From the NCBI GenBank assembly GCA_036389255.1, contig DASVQI010000019.1, forward strand, positions 182,317 through 246,316: a DNA stretch of 64,000 bases, in the 5' to 3' direction. The stretch is from JACVRN01 sp036389255. Its GTDB lineage: Bacteria; Acidobacteriota; Blastocatellia; Pyrinomonadales; Pyrinomonadaceae. This document shows, one piece after another, positions 16,667-24,858 of this stretch (its first letter is position 1; every line of letters begins with the position of its first letter). The notes under the pieces were generated by a model. It saw only the letters and a program-made list of their open reading frames with translations, was not told the DNA's origin and searched no databases. The position numbers were made by a program, and so were the translations under genes.

Positions 16667-17458
16667 CTACTTTGCGTTGGCCACCAGTTGAAGGCCGCCG
16701 AAGCGGCGGTTGCGGCGCTGGAAATCTACTATGGCTTCCAGCAGATGCACGCGGCGGAAATCGGGCCAGAGCGTTTCCGTAACGTAGATTTCGCTGTAGG
16801 CCGCCTGCCAGAGCAGAAAATTCGAGATGCGCATCTCTCCGCTAGTTCGCACTAACAGGTCAAGCTCCGGCAGACCGAAGGTGTAAAGCTCGCGCTCGAT
16901 TCTCTCTTCGGTGAGCGCCTCCGGGCTCTGGCCTTCTTCCATCAAGCGGCGCACGGCCCCGCGCGCAGCGTCCAGAATCTCGGCCCGCCCGCCGTAATTC
17001 AAAGCGACGCTCAGGGTCATGCCGGTGTTTTTGGCCGTGCGCTCACGGGCGCGTGTAATCTCTCGCTGCACGCTCTGGTTCAAGCCTTCTATGCGTCCTA
17101 TGGCTTGAAAGCGTATGTTCTGGCGGTCAATCTCATCAAGCTCAAGGCGCAGGTAGCGGCGAAGCATTCGCATCAACGCGTCAACTTCCACTCGCGGGCG
17201 CTTCCAGTTCTCAGTGGAGAAGGCGTAGAGCGTGAGCGCTCCCAAACCCAGACGCGCGCCCGTATCTACGGAGGCTCGCACGGCTTCCACGCCGGCGCGG
17301 TGCCCGGCTATGCGCGGCTGCCCGCGCCCTGCGGCCCAGCGACCGTTGCCGTCCATGATGATGGCAACGTGGCGCGGCAGGCGCTCCCAATCAATGCTCG
17401 CAAGCAGCATCTCATCGCGCGTCCCCTTCTGCACGACCTCTGAGAAATCCGCGAGCAT
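16667..17458 (-). CDS. uppS: Isoprenyl transferase (undecaprenyl diphosphate synthase)
   Basis: The 263-residue cis-prenyltransferase makes the lipid carrier for peptidoglycan and surface glycans. The hallmark HVAIIMDGNGRWA lies near residue 30. It is followed by GHRAGVEAVR, LYAFSTENWKRP and the late RTSGEMRISNFLLWQAAYSE motif that binds diphosphate and forms the dimer interface. The N-terminal 20 residues precede the usual family start, so an internal start is possible. It heads the cdsA-dxr-rseP-ispG run. Confidence 0.96.
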   Translation of the reverse strand: MLADFSEVVQKGTRDEMLLASIDWERLPRHVAIIMDGNGRWAAGRGQPRIAGHRAGVEAVRASVDTGARLGLGALTLYAFSTENWKRPRVEVDALMRMLRRYLRLELDEIDRQNIRFQAIGRIEGLNQSVQREITRARERTAKNTGMTLSVALNYGGRAEILDAARGAVRRLMEEGQSPEALTEERIERELYTFGLPELDLLVRTSGEMRISNFLLWQAAYSEIYVTETLWPDFRRVHLLEAIVDFQRRNRRFGGLQLVANAK

Positions 17459-17543
17459 TCCCTTTAGCGTTCTCCTTCTTCGGAACAGAGTTTAAGATAC
17501 GGCCTCAAGCCGGTTCACATTCTCACTTTAAGAATGGCCCGTG

Positions 17544-18296
17544 TCAATCATACTGCACTCTGAGAAGCGTCAGCCCGCGTGCCGGGGCCGTAGAGTAGGC
17601 TGAGCTTCTTTCGCCTGTTTGAATCGCCCGCTCGACCGCTTCCAACTCCATCTCGCCACGGCCCACGGCCAGAAGGCAGCCTGCTATGGAGCGCACCATG
17701 TAGCGCAGGAAGCCTTCCGAGCTTGCCTGTATCTCAATCAAGCGGCCCTGCCCGCGCTCGTCCCAAAGGGGCGTGACTGAGAGTTCTGTCACGCGGCGCA
17801 CGTGTGATTCCGCGTCCGACTGAACGGAAAAGGCAGTCCACTCGTGCTCGCCTACGAAGAGACGCGCGGCCTCCTGCATGAGCGGCACGTCGAGCGGGCG
17901 AGCCTCTCCGAGCGCGTACCTGTGCCAGAAGGGCGAGACGACCTGTTCATTAAAGACGCGGTAGACGTAGGTCTTGCCGCGCGCAGAGTAGCGAGCATGA
18001 AAGTCATCCTCGGCCACCTCGGCCTTTATGACTCGCACGTCGCGCTCAAGGTTTCCGTTAATCGCGGCGCGCAGCCTGTCCGGCGTAAACTCGCGCTCAA
18101 GACGGCAACTTGCCACCTGCCCTTCGGCATGCACGCCCGCGTCCGTTCGCCCTGAGCCATGAACCACGACCTCTCTTCCCTCAAGCAGAGAGATGCCGCG
18201 CGTCAACTCTCCCTGCACGGTGCGCCCGTCATTCTGCGCCTGCCAGCCGCGAAAATCCGTCCCGTCATATTGAAGAGTCAGCTTGAAATTCATCAA
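17544..18296 (-). CDS. truA: tRNA pseudouridine(38-40) synthase TruA
   Basis: The 250-residue enzyme isomerises uridines 38-40 in the anticodon stem-loop. The catalytic aspartate lies in GRTDAGVHAEGQ near residue 52. The start FKLTLQYDGTDFRGWQ and the late FLRYMVRSIAGCLLAVGRG segment are standard for the family. It sits 85 bp upstream of uppS on the same strand. A palindromic element separates it from pyrE. Confidence 0.96.
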   Translation of the reverse strand: MMNFKLTLQYDGTDFRGWQAQNDGRTVQGELTRGISLLEGREVVVHGSGRTDAGVHAEGQVASCRLEREFTPDRLRAAINGNLERDVRVIKAEVAEDDFHARYSARGKTYVYRVFNEQVVSPFWHRYALGEARPLDVPLMQEAARLFVGEHEWTAFSVQSDAESHVRRVTELSVTPLWDERGQGRLIEIQASSEGFLRYMVRSIAGCLLAVGRGEMELEAVERAIQTGERSSAYSTAPARGLTLLRVQYD

Positions 18297-18305
18297 CTGG
18301 TAGAT

Positions 18306-18367
18306 GGTGAATAGTAAATGGTAGATGGAAAGAGCTGTGCCGTCTATTTACCACCTACTATTCAACC
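18306..18367. repeat. Palindrome of GGTAGATGG / GAATAGTAAA words
   Basis: The left arm repeats GGTAGATGG around GTGAATAGTAAA. The right arm (CCGTCTATTTACCACC then TACTATTCAACC) is the near-complement. The apex holds GAAAGAGCTGTG. It lies between pyrE and truA and overlaps the pyrE stop codon by several bases. It is one of the window-wide set of iterated-word palindromes. Confidence 0.75.
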
Positions 18368-18936
18368 GTTTTTCTGCTGCCGGGCTTGATGGCCTCTATT
18401 CCTTGAGCGCAGAGGTCGCAGGCGGAGGGGGCTACGGAGGGAACGTCCAATGTGGCCAGGGCGAAGCGCGGGACTCCAACGTCTGCGCGGCCGGATGAGC
18501 GGTCTATGATGGAGGCCGCGCCGACTACGCGAGCGCCCGCCGCGCGCAAGGCATCCACGGTTTCGCGCGTAGAGCCTCCGGTCGTCACCACATCCTCTAT
18601 GACAATCACGCTCTCGCCCGGTCGGACTGTGAAGCCGCGCCTGAGAGTCATGCGCCCGCCCTCCCGCTCCGTCCAGATAAAGCGAGCGCCAAGCGAGCGC
18701 GCGACCTCGTAGCCTATGACAAGGCCGCCTATGGCGGGTGCGGCCACCGTCTCTACATTCTGGTCGCGGTAATGGTCTGCGAGAGCTTGGCCCAGCGCTA
18801 TGGCTTCGGCCGGATGCTGTAAGAGGAGCGCGCACTGTAGATATCTTGTGCTGTGCAGGCCGCTCGTCAGTATGAAGTGTCCCTCAAGGAGCGCACCCGT
18901 GCGCTTGAATCTCTCTATGACATCTTCGGTTTGCAA
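18358..18936 (-). CDS. pyrE: Orotate phosphoribosyltransferase
   Basis: The 192-residue enzyme adds ribose phosphate to orotate in pyrimidine synthesis. The PRPP-binding motif VIVIEDVVTTGGSTRE lies around residues 110-125. The opening LEGHFILTSGLHSTRYLQ and the FIWTEREGGRMTLRRGF loop fit the family. A C-terminal extension with CDLCAQGIEAIKPGS matches the long PyrE form. Its stop lies inside a palindromic element. Confidence 0.95.
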   Translation of the reverse strand: MQTEDVIERFKRTGALLEGHFILTSGLHSTRYLQCALLLQHPAEAIALGQALADHYRDQNVETVAAPAIGGLVIGYEVARSLGARFIWTEREGGRMTLRRGFTVRPGESVIVIEDVVTTGGSTRETVDALRAAGARVVGAASIIDRSSGRADVGVPRFALATLDVPSVAPSACDLCAQGIEAIKPGSRKTVE

Positions 18937-18974
18937 GACTGCAAAGGCTCCTCTCTCTTTGTGTTGAAAACCGC

Positions 18975-19316
18975 TCAGGTGTTCTGAATCGGGCGCGGGT
19001 CTAAGAAGGCACGCGCCTCCTTGATTCTTCCGTCCTCAATGCGGAAAAGCTCCAGTACGGGGATGACGCCCCAGACCGTGTCCGCTTCCCAGAGCGTGGC
19101 AACGCGGTCGCCTTCGGCAACGTGCTGCTTGACGCTAACGCCGCTTATGGCGGGCAGCAACTGGCCTACGAAACCGCGCCATGCTTCCACGCCCGTCATC
19201 TCGCCCACGAGCGGGTCTGTGAAAAATATGTCGGGCGCTACGGGAGCGCTGCTCAAATCCTTCGACCTGATGGCGTTCAGATAGCCTTCGACTGCCTCGA
19301 TGTTAGATTCTCTCAT
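18975..19316 (-). CDS. NTF2/SnoaL-like protein
   Basis: The 113-residue protein has the cone-shaped NTF2-like pattern: an N-terminal helix (NIEAVEGYLNAIRSKD), then DIFFTDPLVGEMTGVEAWRGFVGQLLP, and strands VKQHVAEGDRVATLWEAD and VLELFRIEDGRIKEARAFLDP. SnoaL-like proteins act as isomerases, hydrolases or ligand binders; no specific role is readable. It is 38 bp upstream of pyrE on the same strand and diverges from the exonuclease gene. Confidence 0.75.
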   Translation of the reverse strand: MRESNIEAVEGYLNAIRSKDLSSAPVAPDIFFTDPLVGEMTGVEAWRGFVGQLLPAISGVSVKQHVAEGDRVATLWEADTVWGVIPVLELFRIEDGRIKEARAFLDPRPIQNT

Positions 19317-19453
19317 AGTTGACCTCGGAAGAATTATTGAAAATCATCATAAGCAGTTACGCTTTAATGACTGGCGTTGGATTTCATCAAAACTCGCCCG
19401 GTCGCATCCTTCTATTCTTTTCTGCGTCGCGGTGCGTGTTACAATGCGTGATA

Positions 19454-20284
19454 ATGCAGAGGCATCGCAATCTAATCTCTGACTCGCCGCTCGTACAGGA
19501 GACAGTGGACTTGCTGCGCGTATGCGGCGGGTGCGCTACTGCCGCAGAGGTCGCAAGCCTAGTGCTCAATCTCCCGGAGGTTGACGCGGAGCTGGCCTAC
19601 ATGCTGGTCGCAGACCTTATCAAGGAAGACCAGCGCCTGCGCCTGAGAGACGACCAATGCGTGGAGCTTGCCTGCGATGATGCGGAGAGCAGGCTGCTCA
19701 GCGAGTCCGACTTCGTAGTCGTAGACCTTGAGACTACGGGAGCGAAAACCCCGCCCGGCCGCATCATGGAGATAGGCGCTTATCGCGTGCGGGAGGGGCG
19801 CGTCCACGCGGAATTCCAGACGCTGGTAAATCCGGAAGCGCCCATCCCGCCATTCATCTCAAGGCTCACGGGCATCACGGAAGAGATGGTGCGCTCGGCC
19901 CCTCTCTTCTCGGAAATCGTAGCCGACTGGCTGGATTTCGCTGACGATGCAGTCCTCGTCGCGCACAACTCTCATTTCGACGTGCGCGTGCTGAATCACG
20001 AGATAGGGCGCGTCTTTCCCGGTCGCCGCATGATTAACTCGCATATCTGCACGGTCAAGCTCTCGCGCTCTTGCGTGCCGGGCCTTGTGAACTATCAGCT
20101 TTCCACGCTGGCCGAGCATTTCTCCATACCGCACCCGAACCGCCACCGCGCGCCCGCAGACGCGCTCGCCACCGCAGAGCTTTTCATACGCATGCTTGAG
20201 CGGCTGCGCGAGAACGGCGTGCGCGACATAGCTTCCGCCAGAAGATTCCGTTTCAATGAACAGAGGCTCGAAGCCAGAGGCTGA
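19454..20284 (+). CDS. DEDDh 3'-5' exonuclease (DnaQ/PolC epsilon-like)
   Basis: The exonuclease domain runs from FVVVDLETTGAKTPPGRIMEIGAYRV (ExoI acidic pair) through LVAHNSHFDVRVL (ExoII) to HRAPADALATAELF (ExoIII, DEDDh type with His). The N-terminal 80 residues look like a small winged-helix-type segment. The ATG at 19454 is chosen because a TACAAT -10-like box lies at 19440-19445, placing the transcript start close to the ATG with little or no leader. A longer frame to 19319 exists but has poor protein character. It may proofread or trim DNA ends. Confidence 0.82.
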   Translation: MQRHRNLISDSPLVQETVDLLRVCGGCATAAEVASLVLNLPEVDAELAYMLVADLIKEDQRLRLRDDQCVELACDDAESRLLSESDFVVVDLETTGAKTPPGRIMEIGAYRVREGRVHAEFQTLVNPEAPIPPFISRLTGITEEMVRSAPLFSEIVADWLDFADDAVLVAHNSHFDVRVLNHEIGRVFPGRRMINSHICTVKLSRSCVPGLVNYQLSTLAEHFSIPHPNRHRAPADALATAELFIRMLERLRENGVRDIASARRFRFNEQRLEARG

Positions 20285-20292
20285 AGGCTGAC

Positions 20293-20928
20293 TCAGGGCT
20301 CTTCTACTAACCTTTGCTCCCTGCCCGCAGACCTCCTGCGCAGAAGATTACGCGCGACGAAGACGACAACGATGAGCAAGGCAAGGCCGATGCCTATCAT
20401 CGGGTAATAATGGGCGAGCCACTCTTTGGCGTGGTCGCCGTAAGTAGCCGCCAGATAGCCTTCCAGAAGATAACGAAAGAGGCGGCCAACGGCTACGGCC
20501 ACGGCGAAGCGCATAATGTTCAAGCGAAAGACGCCCGCCGAGACTACGAACAGCTTGAAGGGAAAGGGCGGCGGCAGGATGGAGGCTACCAGCACGGACA
20601 GCACGTCGTAGCGGTCGAGTAAATCCTTGACCCGCTTCTGCTTTTTTTCGGAGAAGCGCTTTAAGGCGCTGCGGCCCGCTCGCGCGCTCAGGTAATAGAG
20701 AATGACGCAGCCTGCTGTAGAGCCAAGCGTGGCCGCCCCGGCATAGAACGGCCAGTAGGCCGGGAACTTGGCCGCGAGCAGAAGCAGCACCGCATCCGGC
20801 CCGCCTGCCATGGGAATCAGCGCCGAATCCAGCAGCGCTATAGCGAACAACCCGAACGCCCCGAAGGTCACAAGGTACTGCGACACAGCCGAAAGAGTGT
20901 CAGTAATCTTATGTATGAACGACTTCAA
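20293..20928 (-). CDS. VTT-domain (DedA/SNARE-associated) membrane protein, copy 1
   Basis: The 211-residue protein has the VTT domain pattern: a glycine/proline loop (LIPMAGGPDAVLLLLAAKFPAYWPFYAGAATLGSTAGC) followed by YYLSARAGRSALKRF and a second re-entrant segment (PPPFPFKLFVVSAGVFRLNIMRF). DedA/VTT proteins are linked to lipid flipping at the membrane. A paralogue lies upstream on the same strand, 62 bp away, so the pair probably arose by duplication. The tail is basic (ARNLLRRRSAGREQR). Confidence 0.85.
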   Translation of the reverse strand: MKSFIHKITDTLSAVSQYLVTFGAFGLFAIALLDSALIPMAGGPDAVLLLLAAKFPAYWPFYAGAATLGSTAGCVILYYLSARAGRSALKRFSEKKQKRVKDLLDRYDVLSVLVASILPPPFPFKLFVVSAGVFRLNIMRFAVAVAVGRLFRYLLEGYLAATYGDHAKEWLAHYYPMIGIGLALLIVVVFVARNLLRRRSAGREQRLVEEP

Positions 20929-20953
20929 CTTGGTAAGTAATCCCTTTCAATGA

Positions 20954-20978
20954 TTGATTCATTGTTTCATTGAATCAA
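20954..20978. repeat. Palindrome TTGATTCA ... TGAATCAA between VTT genes
   Basis: Arms TTGATTCA (20954-20961) and TGAATCAA (20971-20978) lie within a wider imperfect repeat of ATTGATTCATTG words. The same words build the perfect palindrome at 49153. It occupies the gap between the two VTT paralogues. Confidence 0.6.
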
Positions 20979-20990
20979 ATGAGTAAATTC

Positions 20991-21677
20991 CTAAGCCTCA
21001 GGCGTCCCGGCTTCTTCAACTGCTTTTTCCGCCGCAGGTTTTCTTCTGTTCTTGATTAGGTAGATGACGAGGCCGCCTACGAAGACCGTGGCGACGATGG
21101 CCAGCACTAGCGCGCCGTTCTCTTTAATCCAGGACAACACGTTCTCACCGTAAAAGACCGCCAGTGTTCCTTCAACGTAGTAGCGGAGCGAGCGCGCAAT
21201 CATCACCGTCAGCATGAAGCGCCAGCGCGGGTATTCGAGCGCCCCTGCCGTGGCCACGAAAATCTTGAACGGCATGGGCGGCGGCAAAAGCGCGGGCACG
21301 GCCAGCGCCAGAAAGCCCCAGCGCGCATATGCTCGCTCGACTTTCTCTATATGCTCTGCGCGAAAGCGGCGGCGAAGCACCGCCTGACCTCCGCTCCTGA
21401 CTATAGTGTAGAGCAGCAGGCAGCCGAGGACGGAACCGGCTGCGGCGAAGAGCGGAAAGTAGAAGACCGCAGAAGGCTGCTTGGCGCAGCGCATCACCAC
21501 CAGATAATCGTTGATTTCGGGAAGCGAGAGGAGCGAAGAATCCAGCGCGCCTATGACAATCATAGAAGGCGCGGCCACGTACATAGGGACGCTGATGATG
21601 AAATGCTCAAGCCACGTGACGGTGCTGGCAAACCCCTGCTGCACCCACTGAGCTATTCCGCGTATCCAGTCGAACAT
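20991..21677 (-). CDS. VTT-domain (DedA/SNARE-associated) membrane protein, copy 2
   Basis: The 228-residue paralogue of the next gene has the matching VTT features: SLPEINDYLVVMRCAKQPSAVFYFPLFAAAGSVLGC, then RSGGQAVLRRRF and PALLPPPMPFKIFVATAGALEYPRWRFML. It differs at the N-terminus, which carries an amphipathic extension (WIRGIAQWVQQGFASTVTWLEHF), and it ends with a Glu/Ala/Lys tail. Its start lies 13 bp from a 26-bp-arm palindrome. The pair may form a hetero-oligomer, which is speculation. Confidence 0.85.
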   Translation of the reverse strand: MFDWIRGIAQWVQQGFASTVTWLEHFIISVPMYVAAPSMIVIGALDSSLLSLPEINDYLVVMRCAKQPSAVFYFPLFAAAGSVLGCLLLYTIVRSGGQAVLRRRFRAEHIEKVERAYARWGFLALAVPALLPPPMPFKIFVATAGALEYPRWRFMLTVMIARSLRYYVEGTLAVFYGENVLSWIKENGALVLAIVATVFVGGLVIYLIKNRRKPAAEKAVEEAGTPEA

Positions 21678-21689
21678 AAAAACAGTTTC

Positions 21690-21772
21690 CAGTTCTCAGT
21701 TTTGAGCTCTCAGTTCCAGCAGGAAAGCCGTCTTGCTCCTACTGAGAACTGAGAGCTCAAAACTGAGAACTG
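21690..21772. repeat. Palindrome with 26-bp perfect arms, CAGTTCTCAGTTTT words
   Basis: The left arm (21690-21715) and right arm (21747-21772) are perfect complements, built from the words CAGTTCTCAGTTTT and GAGCTCTCAGTT. The apex holds AGCAGGAAAGCCGTCTTGCT, similar on the reverse strand to the AGCAAAGAC apices at 48.3 and 53.1 kb. It lies between a barrel-protein stop and a VTT start, both minus strand. Confidence 0.92.
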
Positions 21773-21778
21773 AGCTTA

Positions 21779-22675
21779 TCACTTGACGGGGACGAAGACG
21801 GGGGGCGTGTCGTAGGTGACGCCGAAGGTGACGCCGGAGCGCGGGCTGAAATCGGTCAGGCCCGCTATCCCCGCGAAATCGAAGCGCAGGCCGGAGGCTC
21901 TGACCTGCACGCCGAGGCGCGCTTCGGAGATGGATTCGGTGCCGAGCGGCGCAGCGCCGGAGCGCGTGTTGGCGCGGCCGTTTATCTCGCCCGCGAAGTT
22001 AATCTGCCGGTTCAGGCGCACGATTCCGCCGAAGCCGTAAAGCAGCACGTCGTTCTGTATGTACGGGTCTGTCGTGCCGAGGATTGCTATTCCCAGATTG
22101 CCGAAGAGATTCACGCGCCGCACGCCGCCGTCAAACTGGCCGCCGAACTTCTTGCCTACCAGAACCATGCCGTAGGCGTTGGTCTGGTTGGAGCCTATGC
22201 CGCGCTTCTGATTCGAGTTGGGAAGCTGTACGCCGAAGCGAAAGCCGAGGCTTGGGCCTCGCTTCGTCTCGTTGCGGAACTTGATTTTGGTAGAGAGCGT
22301 GAAATCGCCCGCGTCGTTCGTGGAGTTCGCGCCGACAGGTATTTCAAGCGGAATGGGCGACGGGACGCTCACGGAGTTGATGCTCAGAAAATTCTGCGCC
22401 ACGCCCTCAATCTGAACTTCTACGTTCGGTGAAAGCCCTACGTTGACGCCTATGACGCCGACGCGCGTCAAGTCTCCGGTCAGACCCGAGAGCGGGAACT
22501 TGGCGTTCTGGTAGAAATCTATCCCGGCCTCTATGCGAAGCGTGCCCGGCGCGATGATGTCCACGTCTTCCGTGATGAGCGGTCGCTGCTGAGCCCGCGA
22601 CTCCAGCGTGCAGAAGACCAGTAGCAGAACTGCGCCGAAAATGTGCGTCCAAGTTTTACCAGCCAGTCGCTTCAT
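21779..22675 (-). CDS. Predicted outer-membrane beta-barrel protein
   Basis: The 298-residue protein has a signal peptide (to about residue 29, SRAQQ). It is followed by alternating amphipathic strands rich in Gly, Asn and aromatic residues: GTLRIEAGIDFYQNAKFPLSGL, VEVQIEGVAQNFLSI, GPSLGFRFGVQLPNSN. It ends in a short strand (TFGVTYDTPPVFVPVK). The layout resembles transporter/MetA-pathway-type barrel proteins common in Acidobacteriota and Bacteroidota. No substrate can be inferred. A secreted protein of unknown function lies 42 bp upstream on the same strand. Confidence 0.65.
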   Translation of the reverse strand: MKRLAGKTWTHIFGAVLLLVFCTLESRAQQRPLITEDVDIIAPGTLRIEAGIDFYQNAKFPLSGLTGDLTRVGVIGVNVGLSPNVEVQIEGVAQNFLSINSVSVPSPIPLEIPVGANSTNDAGDFTLSTKIKFRNETKRGPSLGFRFGVQLPNSNQKRGIGSNQTNAYGMVLVGKKFGGQFDGGVRRVNLFGNLGIAILGTTDPYIQNDVLLYGFGGIVRLNRQINFAGEINGRANTRSGAAPLGTESISEARLGVQVRASGLRFDFAGIAGLTDFSPRSGVTFGVTYDTPPVFVPVK

Positions 22676-22717
22676 CTTTACCTTTTCTTTATCCTGAGTC
22701 AGCCGTCTACAGCCCTG

Positions 22718-23236
22718 TTAATTCTTTCCCGGCGTCATAAGCTCGAATGAGTTTAAGAACCTGTCTGCTTCCAGATTGCCCGGAAGCGTGGCGGGCGTAA
22801 TCGCCACCACCTGATAGTAACGCGCGCCGACCAGAAAGATGCGGCTCCGTATGCTCAGCCTGTCGCGCTCGGCCCTGATTTCGCGGCCCGGATTTTCTCG
22901 AAGCTTTATATCAGATTCCGAAACCAATGTCGCCTTCATTCCTCTGAGAAAGCTGTCGCGGTTGGCGTCCAGTTCCTGCTTCACGCCGCTCATCTTGTAA
23001 TCGGCGTAAGCGACTATGAAGATGCCTTTTTCGGAGCCTGCGGTGAAAAAGCGCATCACGACCTTTTCGCCTCGCGTCTCCTTGGCCTGCTCTTCGCGCA
23101 TGGGCTCTGCGGGCATCAACACCGAGAATCGGCCCTCGGGCGAAGAGTATTTCGTCCACGACGGCGTCTGGGCAGAAGCCTCTGACGCGCACGCCGCACA
23201 AATGAGAAGAGCTATGATGAAAAATCTGCTGAGCAT
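22718..23236 (-). CDS. Secreted protein of unknown function
   Basis: With the ATG at 23236 the protein is 172 residues and starts with a clear signal peptide (MLSRFFIIALLICAACASEASAQ). The longer open frame upstream adds 33 residues with no signal character and was not used. The mature part has the pattern YSSPEGRFSVLMPAEPMREEQ, then GIFIVAYADYKM and RSRIFLVGARYYQVVAITPAT, resembling small periplasmic lipid- or PsbP-like folds. I do not recognise a named family. Confidence 0.7.
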   Translation of the reverse strand: MLSRFFIIALLICAACASEASAQTPSWTKYSSPEGRFSVLMPAEPMREEQAKETRGEKVVMRFFTAGSEKGIFIVAYADYKMSGVKQELDANRDSFLRGMKATLVSESDIKLRENPGREIRAERDRLSIRSRIFLVGARYYQVVAITPATLPGNLEADRFLNSFELMTPGKN

Positions 23237-23402
23237 TAATTGAGATTGAAACTGCTCTGGAATCATTTTCGGAGCGGGAGCCGACTCAGATTGTAATGGC
23301 TGGCCGAGCCGAGCGTCAACGCGCCGCTCCTTCATATAGACGGGGGCTGAAGAAGTGAAAAATTCTAAAGGCCCTTGTGCTACTATCTGCGGCAGTCAGG
23401 CT

Positions 23403-24827
23403 ATGGAAACGAGAGCGCTTCTAATAGGCGGCAGGTGGCGCACGACCGCTAACTTGCAGGAGGTGCGCTCGCCCTACACGGGCGAGGTGATTGCGCGCGT
23501 CTCTAATGCTTCGCGGGACGAGGCGGAAGAGTCCATAGCGGCGGCGGCACGAGCCGCGATTGAGATGCGTGGGCTTGCGCGCTACGAGGTTGCGGAAGGC
23601 TTGCGCCGCATGAGCGATTACATAAAGGCGCGGCGAGAGGATTTCGCGCGCACGATTGCTCTGGAAGCGGGCAAGCCTATAGCGGCCGCGCGCGGCGAGA
23701 CAGACCGTGGAATTCACACCTTCCTTTTCGCCTCCGAGGAGGCTCGCCGCTTTACAGGCGAAACCGTTCCCGTTGACACACAGGCCATAGGGCGAGGGCG
23801 CTTCGGCTGGACAGAGCGAGTGCCGCGCGGCGTCATATACGGCATCACGCCCTTCAACTTTCCGCTCAACCTCGTCGCGCACAAGGTAGCGCCAGCGCTC
23901 GCCAGCCGCAACTCCATCATCATCAAGCCCAGCCCGCGCACGCCACTGACGGCCATGCTGCTGGGCGAAGCTTTCCTTGAGAGCGGGCTGCCGGCGGGCG
24001 CGCTGCAAATCGTGCCCGTTGAGATTCCCGTTATTGAGACGTTCCTGAAAGACGAGCGCATAGGAATGATTTCTTTCACGGGAAGCGCGGAGGTCGGCTG
24101 GCGTCTGCGCGCTCAGGCTCCGCGCAAGCAGGTCACGCTTGAGCTTGGAGGCAACGCCCCCGTCATAGTTGACGAGACTGCCGACCTGAATTATTCGGTC
24201 GAGCGCACGGCCACGGCCGCCTTCAATTACGCAGGGCAGGTCTGCATCTCAGCGCAGCGCATCTTCGTGCATGAGGGAATCAGTGAAGAGTGGACGAAGC
24301 GCTTCGTCGCTCGCGCCGAATCCTTGCGCACCGGCGACCCCTTGGACGAAGCGACGGAGCTTTCCGTGATGGTTGACGAAGAGGCCGCCCGTCGCGCCGA
24401 AAGCTGGATTAATGAAGCCGTCACGGGCGGCGCGCGTCTGCTGTGCGGAGGCACACGTCGCGGCGCTCTACTTGAAGCGACGGTGCTGACAAATGTACAC
24501 AGCGAGATGCGCGTCTGCACGGAAGAGATTTTCGCGCCCGTCGCAACCCTTTCGACCTTCAGCGATTTCGAAGGCGCGCTGGCTGAAGCCAATAACACAC
24601 GGTACGGCCTACAGGCAGGCGTCTTCACGCGCGACATGGAGCGGGCCTACATGGCCGCGCAGTTGTTGGAGACGGGCGGCGTGATGATTAACGACGCTCC
24701 GGCATTTCGCGTGGACAACATGCCGTACGGCGGCGTGAAGATGTCCGGCACGGGACGCGAAGGCGTGCGCTCGGCCATGCTGGACATGACGGAAGAGCGC
24801 ATCATAATTGTAGACCCTACGCACTAG
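23403..24827 (+). CDS. NAD(P)-dependent aldehyde dehydrogenase
   Basis: From the ATG at 23403 the enzyme is 474 residues; a GTG at 23355 would add 16. It carries the ALDH signatures: GVIYGITPFNFPLNLVAHKVAPA, IIKPSPRTPLTA, GMISFTGSAEVGWRL, the catalytic Glu in VTLELGGNAP, and the catalytic Cys in NYAGQVCISAQRIFVHE. Family members oxidise aldehydes to acids with NAD(P); some act on glyceraldehyde-3-phosphate or succinate semialdehyde. The substrate is not resolvable here. Confidence 0.92.
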   Translation: METRALLIGGRWRTTANLQEVRSPYTGEVIARVSNASRDEAEESIAAAARAAIEMRGLARYEVAEGLRRMSDYIKARREDFARTIALEAGKPIAAARGETDRGIHTFLFASEEARRFTGETVPVDTQAIGRGRFGWTERVPRGVIYGITPFNFPLNLVAHKVAPALASRNSIIIKPSPRTPLTAMLLGEAFLESGLPAGALQIVPVEIPVIETFLKDERIGMISFTGSAEVGWRLRAQAPRKQVTLELGGNAPVIVDETADLNYSVERTATAAFNYAGQVCISAQRIFVHEGISEEWTKRFVARAESLRTGDPLDEATELSVMVDEEAARRAESWINEAVTGGARLLCGGTRRGALLEATVLTNVHSEMRVCTEEIFAPVATLSTFSDFEGALAEANNTRYGLQAGVFTRDMERAYMAAQLLETGGVMINDAPAFRVDNMPYGGVKMSGTGREGVRSAMLDMTEERIIIVDPTH

Positions 24828-24858
24828 CTCTCGAATATTCATATTGAAGAGGCTCTTA

